DNA of 64,000 bases from the NCBI GenBank assembly GCA_021432635.1, contig MU270110.1:124348-188347 (forward strand), given 5' to 3'. A program made the position numbers and the translations under genes. The notes under the pieces are model-generated. The model was not told the DNA's origin. It searched no databases and was given only the letters and a program-made list of their open reading frames with translations. Origin of the DNA: Thozetella sp. PMI_491. Taxonomy: Eukaryota > Ascomycota > Sordariomycetes > Chaetosphaeriales > Chaetosphaeriaceae. Shown here one piece after another: positions 45,952 through 56,740 of this stretch. Each line of letters opens with the position of its first letter. Position 1 is the stretch's first letter.

Positions 45952-46889
45952 TTAATTTGGGCTTGGTATCTGACTCAGTGCTTCTACGCATTTCTTTCCC
46001 CCATTCGCGAGAAGACCCGAGTCTTGCTGGCCCAGGATGAAGCACACTCCTAGCTCTGTAATAGCCCATGTCTGCAACTCTGGCTGGTCGTAGATTCCTG
46101 CCAGGCCCATAAACTTGCCGTGCTTTTTGCACGCCGCGCTCACCCTTTCCAGAGCCGAGCGGTACTTCTCGCTGCGAAAGTCTCCTGGAACTCCTAGCTC
46201 GATGGAGAGATCGTTGGAGCCGATTAGCAACGCATCCACCCCTTCGACGGACGCAATTTCGTCTGCCTTCTCAATGCTTTCCTTCGTCTCGATCATGAGA
46301 ATTACTGATGAGCCATGTTTGTTGGTTTCTTCCGTTATTGTTGCTATGCTGGTAGGCGCCATCCCAAACAACGGCAGCTGACCCGTCATAGAACGGCAGC
46401 CCTGTGGTGGATACTTGCAAATCCGCATGGCAGCTTCAGCATCCTCTATTACAAAGTGCTGTGTCAGCAACTTAATTGTAAACCGCGATCACGGGGCTTG
46501 CTCGCCTTTGTTGTGGATGTGCGGGAAGATGACACCCATGGCACCCCCGTCTAGAACCTGCTGGACAACGCCGTACCCACTCTGGTAAGGAACACGGACG
46601 AAAGGGGTGATACCATTGAGGAGGGCCGCCATGCAGAGCCGGCTTGCATCATCCACAGACAATGTAGAATGCTCTAGCTCGATGAAAAGAGCGTCGAAGC
46701 CTGCATTCTTCGCCAGGTAGACGATGGCCGGGTTTGTGACTAGTCGAATGCCGAATAGCTGCTCGAGGTTTCGGTTAACGCACAAGATGCACGGCAGGGT
46801 AGAGGTCAGTAGGAACGGATCCTACGCACCTTGCACAACGACGATCCTCCCGTCCTATGGAGGCTGTTGCTAACCCCGTTGTAAAACAT
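45952..46889 (-). CDS. HpcH/HpaI-family aldolase
   Basis: Predicted 268 aa in three exons. Intron 1 is 46759-46829 (GTGCGT..CAG; an acceptor three bases earlier is possible) and intron 2 is 46446-46505, with a GC donor (GCGAGC..GCTGACAC..ATAG). Blocks of the class II pyruvate-type aldolase family: FGIRLVTNPAIVYLAKNAGFD, LFIELEHSTLS, GVIFPHIHNKEDAE (metal/substrate loop), VILMIETKESIEKADEI and VDALLIGSNDLSIELG. Bacterial relatives cleave 4-hydroxy-2-oxoheptanedioate or 2-keto-3-deoxy acids to pyruvate (or a semialdehyde) and an aldehyde using a divalent metal. It is divergent from a 2-hydroxyacid dehydrogenase, consistent with breakdown of a keto-deoxy or hydroxy acid. Confidence 0.9.
46446..46505 (-). 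other. Non-canonical GC-AG intron in the aldolase gene
   Basis: Conserved HIHNK must be followed directly by EDAEAA. The join works only with donor GCGAGC after AAA G and acceptor ATAG before AG GAT; branch GCTGAC lies upstream of the acceptor. The donor lacks the usual GCAAGT context, so an assembly or strain variant is also possible. Confidence 0.6.
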
Positions 46890-47365
46890 GGTTGGGACAG
46901 GGCTGTTGGCTATACGCTGGATCTAGTACACAGTGATAAGAGAAATATCCAAGCTGCACCTCTCGCCCTACCTACAGATACGGGGCGATTGCCGTCCTCT
47001 ATTTATGACGCACACTCTCTACCATTTCTCCCTCGCCGAGTCTCGTTCCTCGAGCGCACCCCATGTAAATACAAGTTCCCCACTCAGTTTCTTCAATGGC
47101 ACCACCTAGATGGTGCTGCCCGCTACGTGATGTGGATCCGGGTGGGGTTTGGGGAAGCCGGACATTCGGCCGACCGGCCGAACGTCCGAACACCAGGGCC
47201 CTGCATGAGTGCACACGCTGAAGCCGGGTTATCGCCCAATCTCCGTGACAAAAAGTGATAGCGTGGATATCCGAGTCGTAGCTCTTTATCTTGAATGAAG
47301 ACTGAAAGCAGGTCATACTCTAGAGATCTAGCAACTTCAGCGAACATCAGGCACTCACCGAAAGC
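46890..47365. promoter_or_regulatory. Divergent promoter of aldolase and D-2-hydroxyacid dehydrogenase
   Basis: This region separates start codons at 46889 (minus) and 47366 (plus). It contains a perfect 18-bp palindromic element (listed separately). Confidence 0.55.
47165..47182. promoter_or_regulatory. Palindrome TTCGGCCGACCGGCCGAA, candidate Zn2Cys6 operator
   Basis: Arms TTCGGCCG and CGGCCGAA are perfect inverted repeats with a 2-base spacer and contain CGG/CCG triplets in inverted order. This is the usual architecture of binuclear-zinc-cluster dimer sites. It sits in the promoter shared by two cluster genes. Confidence 0.5.
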
Positions 47366-48364
47366 ATGGCACCACATTCCACCGACATTATAGAGACCCC
47401 CATTTCTGTCTCGGGGTCGAAGCCTAAGCTTTACATCTTAAGCGAGTTCCACCCAGGAGCCATCAAGCATGCCCAATCTCTCTTCGACTGCGTGCTACAT
47501 ACGGATCCCGAGGCAGAGAAATGGCGAGAGAACGCCACCTTGATCCTTGTCAAGGACTACTATATTACGGCTGCAGACCTCGATATGGCGAAGAAACTGC
47601 GTGCCATCGGCAAACAAGGAGTTGGCCTGGAGAAGATCGATGTCGATGAATGCAAACAGCGGGGCGTCAAGGTCTTCAATACCCCGGGCGTCAATGCCGG
47701 GGCGGTGGCGGAGATGACGCTCTGCCTAGCTCTGAACGTCGCGAGAGATGTGCCGCATATTGTCATGCGCCAGCGCGCTGATGGCGAGGTAATTCGCAAG
47801 GAGACGGTGAATGGGATACTACTAACGGGGAAGACGCTTGGTGTGATTGGCATGGGAAACATCGGGCGAGCGGTGGCACGCATGTTTATGGGAGGCCTCC
47901 AAACATCCATCATGGCGTTCGATCCGTACTACCCGCCTGACAGCCCTGGTTGGGAGTCCATCCCACATCGTCGTGTCCACGGGTTGGAGGAGATGCTGGC
48001 CGAGGCCGACATCGTCAGCATACACGTACCATTAACACCGGAAACCAAGGGAATAATTTCGTACGCAGAGCTACAAAAGATGAAGCGGACTGCAATACTT
48101 CTCAATACTGCACGTGGCGGCGTGATCGACGAGGAAGACCTCACGCGTGCGCTGGAAGAAGGTCTTATTTACGGCGCAGGATTCGACTGCCACGTCCAAG
48201 AGCCGCCGACGAAGGAGAAGTATGCGCGGTTATGGAAGTGTCCACGCTTCGTTGGGACGCCGCACATTGCTGCCGCGACAGATGAAACGCAAATTGCGAC
48301 TACCAATGGGGCCACTGACCAACTGTACGAGTTTGCGTGTAAAGAGACTCACGGGAAGATATGA
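47366..48364 (+). CDS. D-isomer-specific 2-hydroxyacid dehydrogenase, NAD(P)-dependent
   Basis: A single exon of 332 aa. The dinucleotide loop is LGVIGMGNIGRAVARMF (GxGxxG). The catalytic triad of the family is visible: Arg in LLNTARGGVIDEEDL, Glu in GAGFDCHVQEPP and His in VGTPHIAAAT. The N-terminal flavodoxin-like domain contains AIGKQGVGLEKIDVDECK. Relatives include phosphoglycerate dehydrogenase, glyoxylate/hydroxypyruvate reductase and formate dehydrogenase; this one lacks an ACT domain, so it is probably catabolic. It likely reduces or oxidises an aldol product of the neighbouring aldolase. No organelle-targeting signal is evident. Confidence 0.92.
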   Translation: MAPHSTDIIETPISVSGSKPKLYILSEFHPGAIKHAQSLFDCVLHTDPEAEKWRENATLILVKDYYITAADLDMAKKLRAIGKQGVGLEKIDVDECKQRGVKVFNTPGVNAGAVAEMTLCLALNVARDVPHIVMRQRADGEVIRKETVNGILLTGKTLGVIGMGNIGRAVARMFMGGLQTSIMAFDPYYPPDSPGWESIPHRRVHGLEEMLAEADIVSIHVPLTPETKGIISYAELQKMKRTAILLNTARGGVIDEEDLTRALEEGLIYGAGFDCHVQEPPTKEKYARLWKCPRFVGTPHIAAATDETQIATTNGATDQLYEFACKETHGKI

Positions 48365-48425
48365 TTCGCATCTTTGCCTAGGTAGAATCTTGTATGTTTA
48401 GATGCCAAAGATCTCTTGTGCCATG

Positions 48426-50905
48426 TCACGCCGTGTCCGGAGATATGCCCCAATTAGCTGGCGGTTCCCACTCGTAGCCAGACAAGTCCATGTTGATATT
48501 TTCGAACCCGCTTATCTGAGAAAATGGCCACAAGGAAGCCATCAAGTCGTACGTCCCACTGTTGATGATATTTTCAGACTGGAATATGTTCCCAAGGATA
48601 CCATCTTCGCCGAACTGGTCACAGGCATCCGAGATGGCGAAGGGCATATCTCCCACCGAGGAGTGCAGGGACGCGAAGGTCAATTGAGGTTGTTCCGTAG
48701 TGAGTAGACTAGGTTGCAGTCCGTTGGTGAGCTTCCTACCGAGCTCCTGCTTCAGAACGGCGAGGAAATGCGCGTAATTTCCCGTGTCTGGCATTTTGCT
48801 CGAGAACCAAAGCATAAGGCCTTCTGCAGTGGACAAGACCTCGAACGCCTCTTGTTGCGATTGAGGGACATCCTCCTCAAGCAAGATCGACCACCAGCTT
48901 TCGAGGTCCACCAGAGACGTAAAACTTGGTCCTCTGTCAGGCTGTCCTGGAGGCGCTTGCACCTGCGAGAATAACAGGAAGACGATAATCAAGCTAGTTG
49001 TGAAGATGGTGTGCGCGTACGCTCTCGTGTAGGGAATCAACCCTCGGTCTCGGAGACCAGAGAAGATGCGGATAACGCTACACGCCGTGCTCAAGCACGG
49101 ACGCAAGAGATAATCTGGGGGGAGCAAGCCTCTGGTAGGGCTCCTGTCGATCGCGACGCGGATTAAGCTTAGCTTCTCTCTCTGGTAGTTGAATTCAAAG
49201 TATTCCTCTGTCTCGTATAAACATCGCGGTTGTGCGTAGACCGGGATGCTGTCACGCCAGCTTTGCAGCTCTCCATGGGAATGCCTCAACAGTTCGAAAA
49301 TTTCTTCAGGTCCCATGGTGCTATTGCTAGGGGAAAGAGATGACAAGACCGATGTTTTGGGCTGCGAAGCCGTAGTCCGACCTGTTTGAAGCGAGTATCT
49401 TATGCGGGAGGCAATTTGGGCTAGCTCCAACTCATGGTTAAACACTCTTATATCGATTCCACTCACAAGCTGCGGCCAGTCGCCAGGTAAAGAATTCTGG
49501 CTGGGAAGCTGGGACTCCGGCCGTGGGGTGCGAATAGAGGCGTCGTTGATCGCAAACGGCCGACCCAATGTTAGCGAGGAGAAGCGGTCGACCATGTAGC
49601 TTTCCCAGAACACCCTGCGCCTTCGCTGATCTTCGGGAGATACTTCATCCATATTGTCTAAATCTGGACGATGTAGACGTAGTTCCATGCACATCCTCAT
49701 GCATAAGCGGCCAAGCTCCCAGATGGAGCAGCCTGTTACCAGTCAGTATCCTAGCTTTCAACGCCACCGCCGTCTCGACTTGCCTATGTTGTAATACACT
49801 CCGAAATGGGCTATCAGCAAGAAGTTCTCGATGTCTTCAATGCTCCCGAAATTCCAACCTGATGGAGGGCTAGCCCGCAGTGCAGCCGTGAAGTAACCGA
49901 AAGGATGAAGGCGGAGGCACGAGTTTCGAAACAGATTGATTGATCCGATGGCGAGGACCATGTTCGCCCGGAATAGCTGATGGCCACTCTGTCGGCTGCT
50001 TTCAGTGGCTGTCGGTGATCCTGATTCCTCATCCGGGTTGTATATGGTACCAAAAAGTGCTACAACGTCGTCCGGATCGAGAAATGGATGTGCTACGTGG
50101 AACCACTCGAGGCTATACTGAGTTTAGTGCCGGAATATGGCGGCCCCTACGCCAGGGAGGGCTTGCCCGCTTACTATTCCATGATGCAACTTAATGCGTC
50201 GTCTCTTGGAGGAAGCGGGTGTGGATGGTGGTACTCTATCGAAGATATCTGGGACTGGGGGGCAAAGTATTGGCTTAAGTTAATTGGCGACTGGTTCCGA
50301 AGAGCCTCCAGTATAGGTTGGAAGAAACTGGCTCAAGGTCAGCTATGAGCAGTGCGTACTGCGTATGTGGCTTACTCCACGCCGACCTCCCTCCCAACAT
50401 AGCGCGGAGCGGAGCCTTTGGGTGGTCTGTTCTGGCTTTCAGGAGCGTTGGGCGTGGAAACGCATGTCATGTCGGCGGGCTCTGGGACGCTCGCAGCAGC
50501 TTCGCTCAATATGGCTTCGAGGTCTGCGACCCTCTCCTCGAGTTCAGATACTTCGCTAGACGGGATCATCAGTACCACTGTTGGCACGCAAGAAGTAGAG
50601 GAGGGGTTGTAGGATGTACGCTTGGGTATATTCTCTTGACGCTGACTGATCAGCAACGATGCAAGGAACTCGAGCCTTGAGGCATCCTGTGCAGACGGGA
50701 TATTGACAGTCGCACTGGACCACGGTTTAGCTCAATTTTCAGAAGAACGTCTTCTAAAGCCGGGTCTCACCTTAACTTTGCGCAAACGGCACCTTTTACA
50801 GGCCAGACTGGGCATTCCCTGAGGCCGCCCCCCTGGGTGGCTGCGCTTGTTGGATGCCCTGTTGGCAGTCGCGTGTCCAGGGCTTTGTGGCGAGATTGTC
50901 GTCAT
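48426..50905 (-). CDS. Second Zn2Cys6 transcription factor of the cluster
   Basis: Predicted 732 aa in six exons, with introns 49733-49783 (GCAAGT donor, GC-AG), 50113-50174, 50328-50375, 50556-50619 and 50715-50770. The start MTTISPQSPGH is followed by ACKRCRLRKVK and, across intron 1, CDCQYPVCTGC then KARVPC, forming a perfect C-x2-C-x6-C-x6-C-x2-C-x6-C cluster. The coiled coil VSELEERVADLEAIL follows. Middle homology blocks are HPFLDPDDVVALFGTIYN, ASPPSGWNFGSIEDIENFLL and CSIWELGRLCMRMCMELRLHRP. An apparent frame break after the zinc cluster is explained by the 64-nt intron 50556-50619. It lies tail to tail with the dehydrogenase at 47366; a role in the same pathway is inferred from position only. 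Confidence 0.86.
49733..49783 (-). other. GC-AG intron with consensus GCAAGT donor
   Basis: It joins VYYNIG to CSIWELGRLC, a highly conserved stretch of the fungal-TF homology region. The donor GCAAGT is the classical GC-AG consensus and the acceptor is ACAG. Confidence 0.65.
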
Positions 50906-51406
50906 TTCGTTTATCGCAGGCTCCTTCGGCCAGCCGAAGCATGAGGGATGTTTGAGTCAAGGCCGATATTTGTACGTCGCGGTGCATTGCTATACCTATG
51001 TAAATAGTTTACCGAGGTGGAAATTTTGGACTAGGCGCATTTCAAACCTCCACCTTGGTAGGAATGTAGTTAAAAGTAGTAACAACCCTGCTTGTTCAAA
51101 TAGTATCTTTTTATATCATATAGAAACCCGCTAATCGCAAGATTTTGCTAAGATGCTGTTTTATTGAGGATGCGGCCCCACTATGCCAAGTTCACATTGC
51201 AGGCAGCGAAAGGCTGCCTAGACCATCGCTCGTGGATCCTGCAACAGACAAAGTCTTATTTCAGGTATAAAGGACAGCGTAAGGGGGGCGACTTGGTGGT
51301 TTTGCGCGCTGTATAATCTCACACGCAATTTGTATTATATCTTGCCCCATCGTCATCAGTTATTCTCATCTTCCCGGAGCGCGCAGGATTCCTGGTAAAC
51401 GGCAGC
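50906..51406. other. Intergenic promoter region
   Basis: It lies between divergent starts of the Zn2Cys6 gene and the DUF4246 gene. No motif was recognised. Confidence 0.45.
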
Positions 51407-53995
51407 ATGACGCAGCACAAATATCCGGGCATCAATGTGGACCTGAAATATCCGCGACTGCGAAATATTTATGTGGACAGTGGGCCGATCTATGATGTGT
51501 GCGGCGGCTTCGACGACACGCCAATACAGGTCCGAGAAGTCTTCATGATGAACTTGATGGATCGCTTGACCGACAAACCAGACTGGAACCGAAAGGTCTT
51601 CGACGACACGATCGTCTCCAAGTGGCGGAAAGAAGCCCTTGAAGCGCCCGAAAAGGAGCTATTTGACGAGATTATGTCGAAGTCCAGGATGCCCGTGTCG
51701 GATGAGCTAGATGAAGAATCTTCCCAGGAGGAGATAGACCCCGAGTCTGCTGAGTGGACGCGCACATGCCCGGAGAGACTGCCTTTCCCACAAAGTCGCA
51801 TCCTGACTGAAGGCGCATTCAACTTCGTACGATAAGAAATCTTCCTCAACCTTGATGCTGTATGCTCAAACGTAACCACCAGTGTATCCGCGAACTGAGA
51901 GCCAAAGCTGCCCATTTCGAAAAGACCGGGCTAGTTCCGACCCTCGACTCCATCGGGCGGGCCATCGTCAAGTCTGACACCCTCGTGACTCAAGAGCTAA
52001 AGTCAGATCTGCGGACTGCCTTCGACCAGCTACGAGATGATCAAGTGGCGGCTGATGCCATTGACTGGCATCCTGGCACGGGTGAGATGGTACAAGATTT
52101 GGTGCATCCCTCTCTCTATCCGTTTGTTTACGGCGCGTCTCCCAGAATCGGTCCCACGTTCTGTTCATGCCCCGGCTAATGTGCTCTCAGGGTGTTCTCC
52201 ATTCCTCCAAGAGGAGGTTGTCGGCCGGGCCGATGCCATCGAAAGATGGGCCGGCAAGGGCACGACAGCACCCGCAGACCCTACGCTAGTGAGCTCAGAG
52301 CGTGGGTTTCGCACCGTCCATGGCGAAGGCAATGACTGGTCTGCCAAATATCAATGGCTACCGGCAAACATTGTGTTCCAGGAAGACGACTCTGTCCGCT
52401 TCTCAAGTTACATCAACAATCTCCATCCACGCAAATACGCACACGTCTACGGTGTGGTAGAGAAGCTCATTGACGTCGCCATTCCCGCCTGGGACCAAAT
52501 CTTGGGCGACGGTGTGCGGAGGACACCGCGCTTCAGCGTTCCTGAATGGGCCGAGTAATCCTCCGACCATCCCTGCCCCCTGACATGCCCCACCCTGACA
52601 CGTTTACTACAGCGATCGAGAGACCGAGGGCCTCTGGCCCCCACGTGATCCGGAATTGCTCTCCAAACATCTTCTCAAGCCAACCAAGGCCGATATACAA
52701 GATATCGCACAAGACTGTCAGTGGTCCGATGAAGAAGACGAGGATGGCAACAAGATATGGGACCGCACCCCTGCGCAGATCGCCAGGCATACCGACGACG
52801 TCGAGGAGTGGAGATGGGAACGAATTCGAGACGCCATCTTGCCCGATCCCGATAGCGACCCGGAGGTCAACTATGCTTATTCGCAGAGCATCCGACAGCT
52901 GTTCAAAGATTCCGGGTTGCAAGTCATTGTCAAGATGGCTCGCATCGAGTTGACGCCGGAAAAACCCGACTTCCCCGCGGGCGGCTGGCACGTAAGTTTG
53001 AGGAATCCTTGCGCCATGTGATGGTTGCTGCTGCGCTGACATAACCGCATCTTTACTAGATCGAAGGCATGATGAACGAGCGCATCTGTGCCACCGCATT
53101 GTACTATCTAGACAGCGAGAACGTCACGCCAAGCTTTCTATCGTTCCGCATGAAGACCGATCGGGACCCAGATGACCTACAGAATGCCGCCGGACAAAAC
53201 GCCTTTGATTGGTTAGGACGTGTTTATGGCGCTGATTTCTCGGAGTCTGAATGTCTCCAGTACTATGGCCGCGTTGAAACATGCGAGGGAAGGCTGCTGG
53301 CATTCCCAAATGTCTTGTGCGTTACAGCGGCGAATCGAGAAACGCAAACAACCCACGCTAACGTACAATGCTATCCAGTCAGCATCAGGTCTCTTCTTTC
53401 AGCCTGAAGGATCGCACGAAGCCGGGCCACCGGTGCTTTATTGCTCTCTGGTAAGTCGCTTCTGAGGTGTAGACAAGGCTATCTTAAAATAAAGGCAGCC
53501 GCATGAGACCGATAGGTGGCTGCCATATTTGCTGCGAGTCTGAAGGCTCGTGGAGCCTCATCATATGGCCGACCGATAGCGTACATATCTGACCTATCTA
53601 TTTACAGGCTCGTTGACCCTTCCCAGCGAATCGTCTCCACGGCCAACGTGCCTCCGCAGCAGCTCGATTGGTGGGCAGAGGCGACCTTTGGGGGGCCCCA
53701 TGAGCGCACAAGCCTCGGCGACATGCCTCCCGAGGTCATCCAATTGCTGGTCGAGAAGCATGGTCTAGCGGACAAGTTGCCAGTCGATGCAGTGAAGGTT
53801 GCGTCCCAGGGCTCCAGGTTGCCGCAAGAGCTAGCGGATATGTTGCGCGAGGGAGCAGGTATCGCCCTGAATGGTCTTATGAGTCTCGACGAAGCCAATG
53901 AACATAGGCTCCAGCTAATGGCCGAGAGGACTGTGTTCGCTAGCAACACGAATGAAGGGTCGGGCATCGATACCTACAACTTTTGCGAGCACTGA
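51407..53995 (+). CDS. DUF4246-family protein
   Basis: Predicted 715 aa in seven exons, with introns 51827-51882, 52151-52190, 52555-52612, 52992-53059, 53317-53378 and 53451-53607. All joins keep frame and restore family blocks: YPRLRNIYVDSGPIYDVCGG, VREVFMMNLMDRLTDKPDW, DLVHPSLYPFVYG, INNLHPRKYAHVYGVVEKL, then FPAGGWH joined to IEGMMNERICATALYYLD, LLAFPNV joined to FQHQVSSFSLKD, and RCFIALW joined to LVDPSQRI. The WH and FQH histidines recall metal-binding positions of oxygenase-like folds, but no enzymatic role is established for the family as far as I know. The 40-nt second intron (GTCCCA donor) is weak and could be mis-drawn. Confidence 0.83.
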
Positions 53996-54652
53996 ATACC
54001 CTAGCGAACTTGCAGATACATTTTTTTAGGTATCCCTCCCTTGATATAGACACCTTGAATGTCCTATTTTTGGGGGATTTCTTAAAGTCATAATCCTTTC
54101 TCGGTTTGTGACGGAAGGCGTCTAGAGCGGCGGAGCCTTTACTGTTCGGATAGAAACTGCTTTGCCCTCTTCCGATAAATCGAATACGTTTTCTCTTGTA
54201 ACCTAAATACTCCAACTTCTATCTATATATTCGATAGATTGTATATGGGTTGGCGTAAGAGTTTGGGCAATGTGTCTTAGCCCCGTCGCCCCCGCACACA
54301 TTATCATCATAGCAAGGCAACAACACTCCAAGTAGAGGCCTAAATTGTCGATACAAAGAATCCGCCTTTTGCCCTTCCAGTACAGCTTTCTAAAGCCCCG
54401 TAAGTCCAGAACCAAACAACACTGTCACAACCCTTTCTAAAAGCGGATAGTTACATCGGAGTACAATAAAATTCTTAAATTTATATTCTGCACTTAGAAA
54501 TCAAAGTCTCGACCGCTGAGGAAGCGGCTTTAACTCTCTTATAAACTCCACTCGAGACAATTCTGACCACTCCTTTCCAACGCTATTTGGGTAAGTGGCT
54601 ATACAGAGAGGTATGAAGCTCCATAAGGCGGAATAATCCTTACTCTGAGAGA
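53996..54652. other. Intergenic between convergent genes
   Basis: Both flanking genes end toward this region, so only 3' regions and terminators are expected. Nothing else was seen. An alternative frame over 54501-54887 lacks family support. Confidence 0.4.
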
Positions 54653-55729
54653 CTAGGTAGTCCGTGGAGTAACAGATGCTAGAAATTTGATGTCCAAGTG
54701 ACTGAAGACTTTGTAATAGGGAAAATGAGGCCGCCAGGTCCGTCTCAGGGTCTCTATCCTCTCGAGTTTGGGAAACGGACACGATGATCTTTCGTCGTAT
54801 ATAATAAAAGATCCAGCAACGTCTCGTGCCGGAATTATAGGCCATGCGTGTGGCGGATCGCCGTGCTCTTGACTTGGGCACAAGCAATGGGACCTGGCTA
54901 ATGACTCGGGTGGGTCACTCGGTGGGATGAAATTGGGATGACGCTTGATGTCCACGATGTAAAGAGCTTTAAGCAAAGGAAAGCAAGCCACAAATGAGGG
55001 GAGGGTCTCCTTCCTACAGCTATCGCGGCACTCTTCAGTCTTGCATTTGCAGTATGCTTTAGCCGGTCCGTATATACAATTAGTCCGATGCATCCACTTG
55101 AGCTCGCCTTCCGGTATGCCGAGATGACGGATCTTCGAAAAGTTTGCAGGTGAACATCCTTTGAAGCGGCAGAAAGCAGCGATAGATTCTTGGTCGTCCC
55201 AGGGTGAGTGTAGGACTATAATGTCGTTGGCCCCGCTAAACCGGAATGTATATTCAGGCTGCCCCAGCCCCTTAGGGTTATCCTGAGCCTGGCACTGTCT
55301 GGCGGTAGCCATCCAATTATTTGGAACGAAGTGAATCGCCAACGTGTCTGGTAGGAGCTCCAAAACAGCCTGCCTCGCTTCAAAACATATCCTAGAGGCT
55401 GTTCGGCTAGCAGCGGTCGCGTCGATCAGAGGTTGCCTGTCCAGCCCTTGCGCACGTTCCTCCGGCCAGAGCCCACATTCGACCAGGTAAGGCACTAGGA
55501 ACACTCCGTCCGTCGGCCTAATGTGGTACATTGGTTTCTCGCCATCGTAAATATCGCCGGTGCGGCGGGGATAGCGGATGACGAAGCGGTAAAGCTGCGG
55601 AGTCAATTCAGCGAGGAATGCTAGCCATATTTTCCGACGAAGCTCGGCTGGCAGCTTGGGAAACAGAGAGAATTGGCCTTCTGCTTGAGAAGATTCAATT
55701 GAGTGCGGCGTATCGGACGACGATGCCAT
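54653..55729 (-). CDS. 2EXR-domain (F-box-like) protein
   Basis: Start at 55729 (MASSSDTPHS) preferred; single exon of 358 aa. The N-terminus carries the 2EXR signature FSLFPKLPAELRRKIWLAFL (hydrophobic-P-x-LPxELRxxIW). Then come RYPRRTGDIYDGEKPMYHIR, RTASRICFEARQAVLELL, NDIIVLHSPWDDQES and a conserved RDVAGSFIIYDERSSCPFP near the end. The family is large in Pezizomycotina, often close to allorecognition genes, and its molecular role is unknown. An extra hydrophobic start at 55780 is possible but not typical. Confidence 0.78.
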   Translation of the reverse strand: MASSSDTPHSIESSQAEGQFSLFPKLPAELRRKIWLAFLAELTPQLYRFVIRYPRRTGDIYDGEKPMYHIRPTDGVFLVPYLVECGLWPEERAQGLDRQPLIDATAASRTASRICFEARQAVLELLPDTLAIHFVPNNWMATARQCQAQDNPKGLGQPEYTFRFSGANDIIVLHSPWDDQESIAAFCRFKGCSPANFSKIRHLGIPEGELKWMHRTNCIYGPAKAYCKCKTEECRDSCRKETLPSFVACFPLLKALYIVDIKRHPNFIPPSDPPESLARSHCLCPSQEHGDPPHAWPIIPARDVAGSFIIYDERSSCPFPKLERIETLRRTWRPHFPYYKVFSHLDIKFLASVTPRTT

Positions 55730-56740
55730 GGTGTTAATGAAAACAATCAACACAAGCAGCCGCAAGAGGCAAAAGGGCAAAGGGGCCGCTACCGATTTTT
55801 ATTTTCCGGGAAGGCGGGACACTGTGTAGGAAAGTGAGAAAGGATCCTATGAATTTAGAGGTGCCGGCAAGACCATGTTGGCCACCTTAACCGGCGTAGC
55901 GATTCAGGATTATGGGGCTGTGCAGGGGGCCAACCGTTTCAGATGTAGGCGTTGGCCCAAGAACGAGCGCTTAAATAATGGCAGCGATATTTGGACTGGC
56001 ACAAAGAATAGTTAGCCTGCACGCTGGCTGGGCTAAGGCAGTGGAATCTGCAATGATCAGCGCAGCCAAACTTTGGTGTGCCTGACATAGATATACACAC
56101 CATAATCTTAGTTTCTATATGTTTTTTACTCAGCTAGAAGCAGTTCCGTATCTACAACATCCGTCCATCTCGACTCACCTCGACCACTCCAGAAAGCATT
56201 GGCATACATATAAAAACCTTGTAACTGCACGCTTTGGTGCAACCCCCCACTTGTAGCTCTAGGCACGGCTCTGCTCCGGTTTCTGAGGAACCCCGCTACT
56301 TTGGTTATCACGCAAAATCTAGACTCTACTTCCTGTCAGTGTGAAAACGCTCCACTATTTATCGGATTAGGGGGTATCTGTAATCTAGACTGTACTACAA
56401 TCTCAGGGGGACTTTGTGATAGAAACGCTAGCCCCTCACGACAGACATATAGGACAGGACAACGAGGACAATGAGGGCATTGTATACTATAAGATATACG
56501 TTTGCAGGCCTCTAATCAGGAGAGAGGCCAGAGTTTAGTTTATCCTCAACCTGACACATTGCTTACACATACGTCATATGTTGCACATGCTTATCTTGTG
56601 ACTGTGTGTTTCTATCTCTTCACTCTGCTATAGACCGCCCTGACAATTATCCCGTATTAATTGGAGGTTGAGTAACATCGGTGTATAGTTACTTTAAGAT
56701 ACGATCCTACGAATATATCTAGCTCAAGACCGGCGAGAGT
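55730..56740. other. 1-kb intergenic region
   Basis: No coding frame with family support, repeat or RNA gene was found. Confidence 0.45.

Noticed and set aside
50372-50714. Apparent frameshift after the zinc cluster of the second regulator, suggesting a pseudogene
   Set aside because: A 64-nt intron (50556-50619) with GTACAT donor, TACTGAT branch and CTAG acceptor restores the coiled-coil frame.
53317-53450. Premature stop in the DUF4246 gene
   Set aside because: Introns 53317-53378 (GTGCGT..CAG) and 53451-53607 (GTAAGT..CAG) restore the conserved FQH and ALWLVDPS stretches.
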